Position numbers and translations under genes: made by a program
Source: GCA-002840305 sp964609365
GTDB taxonomy: Bacteria; Patescibacteriota; Patescibacteriia; Patescibacteriales; UBA12465
Length of the DNA stretch: 14,917 nucleotides
NCBI GenBank assembly: GCA_964609365.1
Contig: CAZSRC010000018.1
Coordinates: 1 to 14,917 of the forward strand
Direction of reading: 5' to 3'
Notes under the pieces: generated by a model
Seen by the model: the letters and a program-made list of their open reading frames with translations, nothing else
The model's database searches: none
Told to the model about the DNA's origin: nothing
Part shown: in pieces, positions 7,365 to 13,217 of the stretch
Numbering within the stretch: the first letter of the stretch is position 1
Layout of the letters: each line of letters starts with the position of its first letter

Positions 7365-10115
7365 ATGGGTTTTTGGGAAAAGATTTTTGGTGATCCTAAT
7401 TTGAAAATAATCAAATCAATTCAACCAATAGTAGATAAAATTAATTCTCTGGAGGAGGAGTATAAGAAAAAAAGTGATCAAGAATTAAAGGAGATGACTT
7501 TTGATTTTCAAAGAAGATTGGGCGTTTTTCCAGGCGAGGAAAAAAATTATTCTTATGAGGAGCAGCAAAAAATATTAGATGAAATTTTACCAGAGGCTTT
7601 TGCTAATATCAGAGAAGCTTCTAGTCGTGTTTTAGGTCAACGTCATTATGATGTGCAATTAATTGGTGGTATTGTTTTGCATCGTGGTCAAATTGCTGAA
7701 ATGAAAACTGGTGAAGGTAAGACATTGGTTGCTACCTTGCCATTATATTTAAATTCTTTATTGGGAAAGGGAGTTCATTTAGTTACCGTAAATGATTATT
7801 TGTCTAGAGTTGGTGCTGGATGGATGGCCCCTCTTTATTATGCCCTAGGATTAAGTACTGGAGTTATTATTCATAATACTGCTTTAATTTATGATCCTGA
7901 GGTTAAAAACGAAAATGAATACGATCCTCGTCTTCAACCATTTAGAGTTGTTGAAAGAAAAGATGCTTATAATTGCGCTATAACCTACGGAACTAATAAT
8001 GAATTTGGTTTTGATTATTTGCGTGATAATATGGTTTCTGATTTTTCTCAAATGGTTCAGAGAGATTTTTATTATTCTATAGTAGATGAAGTCGATTCTA
8101 TTTTAATTGATGAGGCTAGAACCCCACTTATTATTAGTGCTCCAGCTGAAGAGTCTAGTGATCGTTATGCTAGATTTTATCAGCTAGTTAAACAATTGCA
8201 AGAAAATGAAGATTATAATATAGACGAAAAAATGAGAGCATCAACTTTAACTGAGGCCGGAATATCAAAAATGGAAAAATTATTAGGAGTTGAAAATATT
8301 TATGTAGCTGGCGGGGTAAAAGATGTTCACAATATTGAACAAGCTCTAAAAGCACATGTTTTATTTAAAAAAGATAAAGACTATGTTGTTAAAGATGGTG
8401 AAATAATTATAGTAGATGAGTTTACCGGACGTTTAATGTCAGGTCGTCGTTATAGCGAGGGTCTTCATCAGGCCATTGAAGCAAAAGAGGGTGTTATGGT
8501 CCAGAGAGAGTCTCAAACTTTAGCTACTGTTACTTTTCAAAATTATTTTAGAATGTATCCAAAATTAGCTGGTATGACCGGTACCGCATTAACTGAGGCA
8601 GAAGAGTTTCATAAAATATACAAACTTGAAACTATTGTTATACCTACCAATAAAGCAAATATTAGAAAGGATTATGAAGATCTTATATACAAAAACAGAG
8701 AAGGAAAGTTTTTGGCAGTAATTAGAGAAGTAAAAGAAAGAAATCTTACAGGACAGCCCATACTTATTGGTACTGTCTCGATTGAAGATAATGAGTTGCT
8801 TGGTGATATGATGGAAAGAGAGGGTCTTCATCCCAATATTTTAAATGCTAAAAATCATTTTAGAGAAGCTGAGATAATTGCTCAGGCTGGTCGATTAGGA
8901 GCTATTACTGTTGCCACTAATATGGCTGGTCGTGGAGTTGATATTATTTTGGGTGGAAACCCTGCTGATAAAACAGAGCAAGAAAAAGTTAAGGAATTAG
9001 GAGGTCTTCATGTTATTGGAACTGAACGCCATGAATCTCGTCGTATTGATAATCAACTTCGTGGTCGCGCTGGTCGTCAAGGTGATCCTGGTTCTTCTCA
9101 GTTTTATATTTCTGCTGATGATGATTTGATGCGTATTTTTGGTGGAGATAGGCTAAAAGGAATTATGGCTATGTTGAAAATTCCAGAAGATATGCCAATT
9201 CAAAATAAAATTGTATCAAATTCTATTGAATCAGCTCAGCGTCGAGTTGAGGGTAATAACTTTGATATGCGTAAACATGTCGTAGAATACGATGATGTTA
9301 TTAATAAGCATAGAGAGGCTATTTATAAAAAAAGAAAAGAAGTATTGGATACTTATAGGGCGCAAAAAAGTGAAATTGATCAGGAGAATAAATTTTTATC
9401 TGATATTATTTTAGATTATGTTGAGGATGAAATATTACAGACAGTTACTTTTCATACAGCATCAGAAAATATCAGTGATTGGAATTTGCAAGAAATTTAT
9501 GAAACTATCAAAACTATTTATTCCCTAGATGAAGATGAAAAAAATAAAATTTTATTAGCCACAAAAGAATCTGCAAGTAAGGACGATATTAGAAATGAGT
9601 TACTAAATTATTTAAAAGTTTTAGCACAAAATAAATATAGATTGATGAGGGATGCTTTTAATGGTTTAGAAGTAAGTTTTTTAGAGATTGAAAAAGGGAT
9701 TTTAATTCGCTCTATAGATAATTTGTGGATTGAGCATTTAGAGACAGTTGATTATCTAAGAAGGGGAATTGGTCTCCGTGGTTATGGACAAAGAGATCCT
9801 CTAGTTGAGTATAAAAAAGAGGCCTATCGCATGTATCATGAGCTTTTGGGACTAATTCAAAAACAAGTTGTTTATTCTATCTATAAGACTGGAGATGTCT
9901 CTAATTTTATTGCTCCGAGTATTATGGAAAGAGCTAGAAAATTTTCAGCACCATTAAAGGAGATGTCTAAAAAATCTGGAGATAGTGTAAATAATACTGG
10001 AACTATTGATATGGTTCGTGATAAAGCTAAGAATGAAGATGGAGATAAGATTGGTAGAAATGATTTATGTCCTTGTGGTAGTGGAAAAAAGTATAAGAAG
10101 TGTTGTGGGAAATAA
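7365..10115 (+). CDS. secA: Preprotein translocase ATPase SecA
   Basis: A 916-residue motor that drives unfolded preproteins through SecYEG. The N-terminus MGFWEKIFGDPN is typical. Walker A lies in MKTGEGKTLVATLPLYLN (about 112-129) and the DEAD box in DEVDSILIDEARTPLIISAP (about 241-260). Next come the preprotein cross-linking domain, the second nucleotide-binding domain with GTVSIEDNELL and GRAGRQGDPGSSQFYIS, then the helical wing and scaffold. The C-terminal SEC-C zinc motif CPCGSGKKYKKCCGK ends the protein, with the usual C-x-C-x(8)-CC arrangement that binds zinc and SecB or ribosomes. A longer than usual insertion (about 170-195, IYDPEVKNENEYDPRLQPF) sits before DAYNCAITYGTNNEFGFDYLRDNM. 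The upstream spacer is A/T-only with TATAAT at 7350-7355. The last codons are echoed about 215 bp downstream. Confidence 0.98.
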   Translation: MGFWEKIFGDPNLKIIKSIQPIVDKINSLEEEYKKKSDQELKEMTFDFQRRLGVFPGEEKNYSYEEQQKILDEILPEAFANIREASSRVLGQRHYDVQLIGGIVLHRGQIAEMKTGEGKTLVATLPLYLNSLLGKGVHLVTVNDYLSRVGAGWMAPLYYALGLSTGVIIHNTALIYDPEVKNENEYDPRLQPFRVVERKDAYNCAITYGTNNEFGFDYLRDNMVSDFSQMVQRDFYYSIVDEVDSILIDEARTPLIISAPAEESSDRYARFYQLVKQLQENEDYNIDEKMRASTLTEAGISKMEKLLGVENIYVAGGVKDVHNIEQALKAHVLFKKDKDYVVKDGEIIIVDEFTGRLMSGRRYSEGLHQAIEAKEGVMVQRESQTLATVTFQNYFRMYPKLAGMTGTALTEAEEFHKIYKLETIVIPTNKANIRKDYEDLIYKNREGKFLAVIREVKERNLTGQPILIGTVSIEDNELLGDMMEREGLHPNILNAKNHFREAEIIAQAGRLGAITVATNMAGRGVDIILGGNPADKTEQEKVKELGGLHVIGTERHESRRIDNQLRGRAGRQGDPGSSQFYISADDDLMRIFGGDRLKGIMAMLKIPEDMPIQNKIVSNSIESAQRRVEGNNFDMRKHVVEYDDVINKHREAIYKKRKEVLDTYRAQKSEIDQENKFLSDIILDYVEDEILQTVTFHTASENISDWNLQEIYETIKTIYSLDEDEKNKILLATKESASKDDIRNELLNYLKVLAQNKYRLMRDAFNGLEVSFLEIEKGILIRSIDNLWIEHLETVDYLRRGIGLRGYGQRDPLVEYKKEAYRMYHELLGLIQKQVVYSIYKTGDVSNFIAPSIMERARKFSAPLKEMSKKSGDSVNNTGTIDMVRDKAKNEDGDKIGRNDLCPCGSGKKYKKCCGK
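10092..10109 (+). repeat. Repeat A, copy 1 (inside the secA 3' end)
   Basis: TATAAGAAGTGTTGTGGG, coding YKKCCG of the SEC-C motif. It matches 10307-10324 at 17 of 18 positions in the same orientation. The two copies bracket the 62-residue gene. Confidence 0.75.
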
Positions 10116-10116
10116 T

Positions 10117-10305
10117 ATGGAAAAAGAAATTTTTGAGAAAGAAATTGCGATGTGTAAAGAACTATCAAAAAAGAATGATGGTAAATGTGCTTGGGGTAAA
10201 TGTGAAAAATGCGGAGTGATTCCTTTGCTTTATAAATTAGGCAAGGGAGAATTTTATGAAAAAGAAGATGAAGTTAAGGAATTAAAACGAGTCACATTGC
10301 AATAA
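10117..10305 (+). CDS. Small four-cysteine protein of unknown function, possible zinc binder
   Basis: A 62-residue protein starting at the ATG 1 bp after the secA stop. The frame stays open further upstream, but only by overlapping secA, so this start is preferred. Sequence features: an acidic/basic helical N-terminus, then C13, C24, C29 and C32 in the pattern CAWGKCEKCGVIPLLYKLGKG. The C-x4-C-x2-C cluster plus Cys13 could hold one metal ion. There is no signal peptide or membrane segment, so it should be cytoplasmic. Tight spacing suggests co-transcription and perhaps translational coupling with secA, whose own C-terminus is a zinc motif; any functional link is inference. The gene is bracketed by two copies of a short secA-tail repeat. 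I do not recognise a named family. Confidence 0.72.
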   Translation: MEKEIFEKEIAMCKELSKKNDGKCAWGKCEKCGVIPLLYKLGKGEFYEKEDEVKELKRVTLQ

Positions 10306-10306
10306 A

Positions 10307-10324
10307 TATAAGAAGTGTTGCGGG
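10307..10324 (+). repeat. Repeat A, copy 2 (secA tail echo)
   Basis: TATAAGAAGTGTTGCGGG differs from copy 1 in secA by one base (T to C, silent in the Cys codon). It ends 2 bp before repeat B copy 1, so the junctions of the two repeat pairs almost touch. Confidence 0.75.
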
Positions 10325-10326
10325 GC

Positions 10327-10351
10327 AAATATTTTGCAAATCACGTCTTAC
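10327..10351 (+). repeat. Repeat B, copy 1
   Basis: A 25-bp sequence beginning AAATATTTTGCAAATC and ending ACGTCTTAC. It is identical to 11284-11308. Here it is followed immediately by GGGGCGTAA. It contains the small palindrome TTTGCAAA. Confidence 0.85.
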
Positions 10352-10402
10352 GGGGCGTAATTATATTATTATATTCTTTAAATAAGTTTATTTTGAATTT
10401 AA

Positions 10403-10430
10403 GTTAAATTTATATTAAATATTTTATAAT
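10403..10430 (+). promoter_or_regulatory. Probable promoter of the DinD-type gene
   Basis: A perfect TATAAT -10 lies at 10425-10430, with a weak -35 (GTTAAA, 10403-10408) 16 bp upstream. Transcription would start near 10437, about 20 nt before the ATG at 10458. The -35 overlaps an AT-only palindrome (AATTTAA-G-TTAAATT, 10396-10410) that might be an operator or chance. Confidence 0.4.
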
Positions 10431-10457
10431 ATAGTCATAATAATTAATACAAGAATT

Positions 10458-10493
10458 ATGACAAAAGAAATTAAACAAATTGCTTTTTTTTAA
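10458..10493 (+). pseudogene. Out-of-frame original N-terminus of the DinD-type gene (frameshift at T8)
   Basis: ATG at 10458 reads MTKEIKQIAFF and then hits TAA at 10491-10493. Removing one T from the T8 run (10484-10491), or a +1 slip there, joins it to FKGKKVRKKIHKKEWWFS in the downstream frame. This recreates the family N-terminus (a short strand, then F-x-G-K-x-(I/V)-R). The natural start is therefore here and the gene is interrupted by a one-base frameshift. Confidence 0.65.
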
Positions 10494-11283
10494 AGGTAAA
10501 AAGGTTAGAAAAAAAATCCATAAAAAAGAATGGTGGTTTTCAATTTTAGACATTATTAAGATTTTAACAGATAGCCCGCAGCCTAAGACTTATTGGGCAA
10601 AGATGAAAGAAAGGGATATGGCATTGAGCCAACCGTTCCCATTTTGGGAACAGTTGAAAATGATTGCTGATGATGGAAAAATGAGAGAAACGGATTGTGC
10701 TAATACAGAGGGGATTTTGCGTATTATTCAATCCATTCCATCTCCTAAAGCCGAACCCCTTAAAAAATGGTTGGCTAAAGTTGGTTATGAAAGAATCCAA
10801 GAAATTAATAATCCTGAGCTAGCCACCAAGAGGGCTAGGTTGTTTTATAAATTAAAAGGCTATCCGGAAGATTGGATTGAAAAGCGGATGCGCGGCATTG
10901 CTATCAGAGAAGAATTAACTGATGAATGTCAAAAATGTGGGGTTCAAAGAAATAAAGATTATGAAATTTTAACAGCGGAAATATCGCAGGCGGCGTTTGG
11001 TTTGAAACCCAATGAATATAAGAAAGTGAAGGGATTAAAGGCTGAAAATTTACGTGATCACATGGATGATTTTGAGTTAATTTTAACTATGCTTAGCGAA
11101 AGGACGACATCTGAAATTCATCGTAGCAATGATTCTGTTGGTATGGTAAAATTAAAAGATGATGCTAGGGTTGGCGGTTCAATTGCCGGTTCTGCACGCA
11201 AACAAATAGAGAGAAAAATTGGCAGATCTATAGTTTCTAAAAAGAATTTTTTAAATAATAGTAAGATCTCCACGGGGGCGTAA
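10480..11283 (+). CDS. dinD: Bro-N/DinD-family protein (DNA-damage-inducible protein D-like), frameshifted near the 5' end
   Basis: The open frame as it stands runs from a TTG and gives 267 residues. The N-terminal Bro-N-like domain contains FKGKKVRKKIHKKEWWFSIL and DIIKILTDSPQPKTYW. The middle is WLAKVGYERIQEINNPELA with KLKGYPEDWIEKRMRGIAIR. The C-terminal DinD part has YEILTAEISQAAFGLKPNEY, LRDHMDDFELILTMLSERTT, and the basic tail ARKQIERKIGRSIVSKKNFL. E. coli DinD is SOS-induced and inhibits RecA filament function; phage-derived Bro-N proteins bind DNA. The real start is probably ATG 10458 in another frame, disrupted by a T8 run. TTG has no ribosome binding site, so a pseudogene or recoded gene is likely. 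The segment LTDECQKCGVQ has two cysteines where I recall Trp and Arg in relatives, which may indicate drift. It ends STGA-stop, just before repeat B copy 2. Confidence 0.82.
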   Translation: MLFFKGKKVRKKIHKKEWWFSILDIIKILTDSPQPKTYWAKMKERDMALSQPFPFWEQLKMIADDGKMRETDCANTEGILRIIQSIPSPKAEPLKKWLAKVGYERIQEINNPELATKRARLFYKLKGYPEDWIEKRMRGIAIREELTDECQKCGVQRNKDYEILTAEISQAAFGLKPNEYKKVKGLKAENLRDHMDDFELILTMLSERTTSEIHRSNDSVGMVKLKDDARVGGSIAGSARKQIERKIGRSIVSKKNFLNNSKISTGA

Positions 11284-11308
11284 AAATATTTTGCAAATCA
11301 CGTCTTAC
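11284..11308 (+). repeat. Repeat B, copy 2
   Basis: Exact 25-bp copy of 10327-10351, starting directly after the stop codon of the DinD-type gene. It is preceded by ACGGGGGCGTAA, the mirror arrangement of copy 1, which is followed by GGGGCGTAA. Confidence 0.85.
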
Positions 11309-11355
11309 AAAGCACTTTATATAAAAAATAGTATTAACAATATAATAAAAAAAAT

Positions 11356-11796
11356 ATGAATGAACAAAAAAAATTGTATCGATCAAAAAAAGACAGAATT
11401 GTCTTTGGTGTTTGTGGTGGCTTAGCTGAATATTTTCAGGTTGATGTTTTAATAATTCGCCTAATATTTATAGCTTTAATTTTTGGAGCTGGATCAGGCC
11501 TTTTAATTTACCTTATTTTTGCTTTATTAGTGCCATCAGAAAATGAAATAATCTTTGATCAAAAAAAATCAGAAAACAAGGCCGAGGAATTCATGTCAGA
11601 CTTAGGATCTAAAACAAAAAAATTATCTTATGAGTTAAAAGTGGGTGATTGGAGATTTCTTTTTGGTATTTTCTTGGTAATTATTGGACTTAGTTCATTA
11701 TTATCTAATATTTGGCCATTTAATTTTCTTTGGCATAATTTTTGGCCAATTTTCTTGATTACTATCGGTTTATTAATAATATTTAAAAAAAAATAA
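11356..11796 (+). CDS. PspC-domain membrane protein with C-terminal LiaF/DUF5668-like helices
   Basis: A 146-residue protein. Residues 5-58 are a PspC domain: KKLYRSKKDRIVFGVCGG, then LAEYFQVD, then the membrane helix LIIRLIFIALIFGAGSGLLI and LIFALLVPSE. PspC proteins take part in phage-shock or envelope-stress responses. After a charged linker (about 60-95) come two more hydrophobic segments, FLFGIFLVIIGLSSLLSNIW and FWPIFLITIGLLIIFKKK, like the membrane part of LiaI/LiaF and DUF5668 proteins. The next gene, 22 bp downstream, ends in a similar two-helix unit, so the two probably work together at the membrane. No PspA or LiaRS-type genes are in the window. TATAAT at 11341-11346 lies 9 bp before the ATG and there is no Shine-Dalgarno sequence. 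Confidence 0.85.
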   Translation: MNEQKKLYRSKKDRIVFGVCGGLAEYFQVDVLIIRLIFIALIFGAGSGLLIYLIFALLVPSENEIIFDQKKSENKAEEFMSDLGSKTKKLSYELKVGDWRFLFGIFLVIIGLSSLLSNIWPFNFLWHNFWPIFLITIGLLIIFKKK

Positions 11797-11818
11797 TTTT
11801 ATAATTAAATTTAATTTT

Positions 11819-12187
11819 ATGGAAAACAAAAAAGTAGAAGAAAAAGAAGTTTGCTCATGTTGTGATACCAGTTCTTGCGATACCAGTTCTTGCGATGATA
11901 ATTGCGATTGTGGAGATAATTGCGATTGTGGGGACGATTGCGATTGTGGAGATAGTTGTACTTGTGATGTGCATGAAGTAAAAATTGACCAGAAAACAAA
12001 AAAATCTAGTTGCTGTTCTAGTAGCTGTTCACCAAAAAGACTTTTCGGTTTAATAGTAATAGCTTTTGGAATTGCTTATCTTGGAAAAAATATTGGTTGG
12101 TGGAGATTTGAAATGGATTGGTCTGTTTTTTGGCCAGTATTTGTTATCTTTGCTGGATTCATGATGATTGTAAAGAGCGGGAAATAG
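11819..12187 (+). CDS. Cysteine-rich repeat protein with two C-terminal membrane helices (DUF5668-like)
   Basis: A 122-residue protein in two parts. Residues 12-70 hold 16 cysteines: CSCC, two DTSSC units (16-25), then three DxCDCG units (27-44) and DSCTC, and after a short Lys/His/Asp stretch SSCCSSSCS (63-71). The Cys/Asp/Gly-rich segment could chelate several metal ions or be redox-active; no named metallothionein or finger consensus fits exactly. Residues 75-95 (LFGLIVIAFGIAYLGKNIGW) and 101-118 (WSVFWPVFVIFAGFMMIV) are two membrane segments resembling the end of the PspC-domain neighbour. There is no signal peptide; topology is uncertain. The stop is TAG, the only non-TAA stop apart from the ATPase gene. 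It is probably co-transcribed with the PspC gene. A role in metal or redox sensing of envelope stress is inference. Confidence 0.75.
   Translation: MENKKVEEKEVCSCCDTSSCDTSSCDDNCDCGDNCDCGDDCDCGDSCTCDVHEVKIDQKTKKSSCCSSSCSPKRLFGLIVIAFGIAYLGKNIGWWRFEMDWSVFWPVFVIFAGFMMIVKSGK
11864..11893 (+). repeat. Perfect 15-bp tandem repeat, two copies
   Basis: GATACCAGTTCTTGC occurs twice head to tail (11864-11878, 11879-11893), coding DTSSC-DTSSC. Exact identity at third codon positions indicates recent slippage duplication. Confidence 0.9.
11897..11968 (+). repeat. 18-bp tandem repeat, three good copies and one degenerate copy
   Basis: GATAATTGCGATTGTGGA is repeated at 11897, 11915 and 11933, with two or fewer changes per copy. 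A diverged fourth copy follows at 11951. The units code (D)(N/D)CDCG, so cysteine number can vary by unit gain or loss. Confidence 0.88.
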
Positions 12188-12202
12188 CAGAAAGTCTAAT
12201 TC

Positions 12203-12234
12203 CGTTAACGATTTAAAGACCAAAACCGTTAAAA
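12203..12234 (+). promoter_or_regulatory. Operator 1 upstream of the Fic gene
   Basis: An imperfect inverted repeat: left half CGTTAACGATT (12203-12213) and right half AACCGTTAAAA (12224-12234), separated by 10 bp. The half-sites are about 21 bp centre to centre, two DNA turns. It is repeated exactly 50 bp downstream as operator 2. It lies just upstream of the promoter. Confidence 0.65.
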
Positions 12235-12252
12235 AGTGTTGTTTTTTGTTAT

Positions 12253-12284
12253 TTTTAACGATTATATTGACAAAACCGTTAAAA
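12253..12284 (+). promoter_or_regulatory. Operator 2, overlapping the Fic promoter
   Basis: TTTTAACGATT (12253-12263) and AACCGTTAAAA (12274-12284) form an inverted repeat with one mismatch and a 10-bp gap. The right half-site lies within the spacer between the -35 and the -10, and the -35 itself lies in the gap. A protein bound here would block RNA polymerase directly. Confidence 0.72.
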
Positions 12285-12295
12285 TGATATATAAT
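12267..12295 (+). promoter_or_regulatory. Perfect-consensus sigma70-type promoter of the Fic gene
   Basis: TTGACA at 12267-12272 and TATAAT at 12290-12295 are separated by exactly 17 bp. Transcription would start near 12302, leaving a leader of about 20 nt. It is the strongest promoter match in the window. A second TATAAT at 12301-12306 has no clear -35. Confidence 0.85.
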
Positions 12296-12321
12296 ATAGG
12301 TATAATTATTTATATAAAAAT

Positions 12322-13194
12322 ATGCCTAGGGTTTCAAGTTTATACAACAGAATAAACAAACTTCGAGAACGTTATTATACTTCGTCTATCGGGAAGGAAG
12401 CATTATTGGCCGTTATAAACGAAGCTGAAATTCCGGAGCAAGTATTTAATTCCAATGCTATTGAGAATAGTACTTTAACTTTGGAGGAAACAGAAAAAAT
12501 ATTATTGCAAATTGATCTGGAGAGATATGCCTCTGAGAGAGAAATTTTTGAAGCCAAAAATTTGGCTAAGGTTGTTTTTTATATCAACCAAAAAGCTAAA
12601 GAAGAAGAAATTTCTTTAGAAATTATACTTTCTTTGCATAAGATGCTTTTAGCAAATATTAGAGATGAGGTGGCTGGTCGCTTTAGACAAAAGGGTGAAT
12701 ATGTTAGAGTTGCTTCTCACGTTGCACCTGATCCAGAAGTTATTGAAGAAAAATTAGAAAAGATGTTGGCGGAGTATAATAGCAATGTTTCCGAAAGCAT
12801 TATTAAGCGTTTGGCCAAAATTCATTTAACTTTTGAAAATATTCATCCTTTTATCGATGGTAATGGTAGAATTAGTCGAGTAATAAACAATTATATATTA
12901 ATCCGTGAGGGTTATGTTCCTATCAATATAAAGTTTATAGACCGAAATAAATATTACGATGCTTTTAAAGAATTTGATGTTAGTGGTAAAACCGATATTA
13001 TGGAAGAAATAGTTTCCAAGGCTATTTGTAATAGTTATCACAAGAGATTGGCTTATTTGGAGGGTAAAGATATTGTTAATTTAATGGAATATTCTACCAG
13101 AAAAAAACTTTCTTATCCCAATTTACTTAATAAAGCCAAGCGTCAAACAATAGAAGCTTTTTTGGAGAGAGGATCTTGGAAAATTGGAATTTAA
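12322..13194 (+). CDS. Fic-domain protein (putative AMPylator) with N-terminal self-inhibitory motif and C-terminal HTH-like tail
   Basis: A 290-residue Fic protein. The full catalytic motif HPFIDGNGRISR is at residues 175-186, with His175 as the expected general base. Family members transfer AMP (or another nucleotide-derived group) to a hydroxyl of a target protein. Near the N-terminus SNAIEN (44-49) fits the (S/T)xxxE(G/N) inhibitory helix, making this a class II Fic protein controlled within the molecule; no separate antitoxin gene is needed and none is seen. The C-terminal ~50 residues (about 241-290, MEYSTRKKLSYPNLLNKAKR then QTIEAFLERGSWKIGI) look like the small helix-turn-helix found at the end of many Fic proteins, so it may bind its own operators; that is inference. 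Upstream lie a perfect promoter and two operators. It opens the accessory block that continues with the ATPase pair. Confidence 0.9.
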   Translation: MPRVSSLYNRINKLRERYYTSSIGKEALLAVINEAEIPEQVFNSNAIENSTLTLEETEKILLQIDLERYASEREIFEAKNLAKVVFYINQKAKEEEISLEIILSLHKMLLANIRDEVAGRFRQKGEYVRVASHVAPDPEVIEEKLEKMLAEYNSNVSESIIKRLAKIHLTFENIHPFIDGNGRISRVINNYILIREGYVPINIKFIDRNKYYDAFKEFDVSGKTDIMEEIVSKAICNSYHKRLAYLEGKDIVNLMEYSTRKKLSYPNLLNKAKRQTIEAFLERGSWKIGI

Positions 13195-13217
13195 TAAAAT
13201 GGAGTATTTATTATAGA

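Larger units (their letters stand above)
10286..10360 (+). pseudogene. Vestigial SEC-C motif coding fragment
   Basis: A 24-codon open stretch between two in-frame stops, in a frame different from both secA and the 62-residue gene. It reads NESHCNKYKKCCGANILQ then ITSYGA and TAA at 10358-10360. The core NKYKKCCG is the same as the SecA tail (GKKYKKCCGK), with the preceding CxCGSG half lost or scrambled. There is no start codon. It is best read as a leftover of a duplicated secA 3' end or of another SEC-C gene. Its last part is made by repeat B and the GGGGCGTAA motif. Confidence 0.5.
10327..11308 (+). mobile_element. Putative mobile or recombined cassette carrying the Bro-N/DinD-type gene, bounded by 25-bp direct repeats
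   Basis: Two identical 25-bp sequences in direct orientation (10327-10351 and 11284-11308) enclose the DinD-type gene and its promoter. The enclosed DNA is visibly richer in G and C than the secA and pspC genes on either side. There is no transposase or integrase and no terminal inverted repeat, so this is not a classical insertion sequence. It could be a cassette moved by homologous or site-specific recombination, or a passively duplicated target. Mobility is inferred from the repeats and composition only. Confidence 0.45.

Noticed and set aside
8589..8831. Minus-strand open frame inside secA
   Set aside because: Lies fully opposite the conserved SecA motor domain and shows no recognisable motif or upstream signals.
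10006..10116. Upstream extension of the 62-residue gene into secA in another frame
   Set aside because: The extension overlaps the conserved SEC-C coding region and has no motif of its own; the ATG at 10117, just after the secA stop, gives the compact Cys protein.
10396..10410. AATTTAA-G-TTAAATT palindrome as an operator of the DinD-type gene
   Set aside because: Composed of A/T almost entirely in an A/T-rich spacer, so chance occurrence is likely; noted with the promoter only.
10327..11308. CRISPR-like array from the 25-bp repeats
   Set aside because: Only two copies, about 930 bp apart with a coding gene between them, and no cas genes.
11817..11999. Minus-strand open frame opposite the Cys-rich gene with HNRNY-type repeats
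   Set aside because: Its repeats are the antisense reading of the plus-strand tandem repeats; it has no start context and the plus-strand frame has membrane helices and a sensible neighbour.
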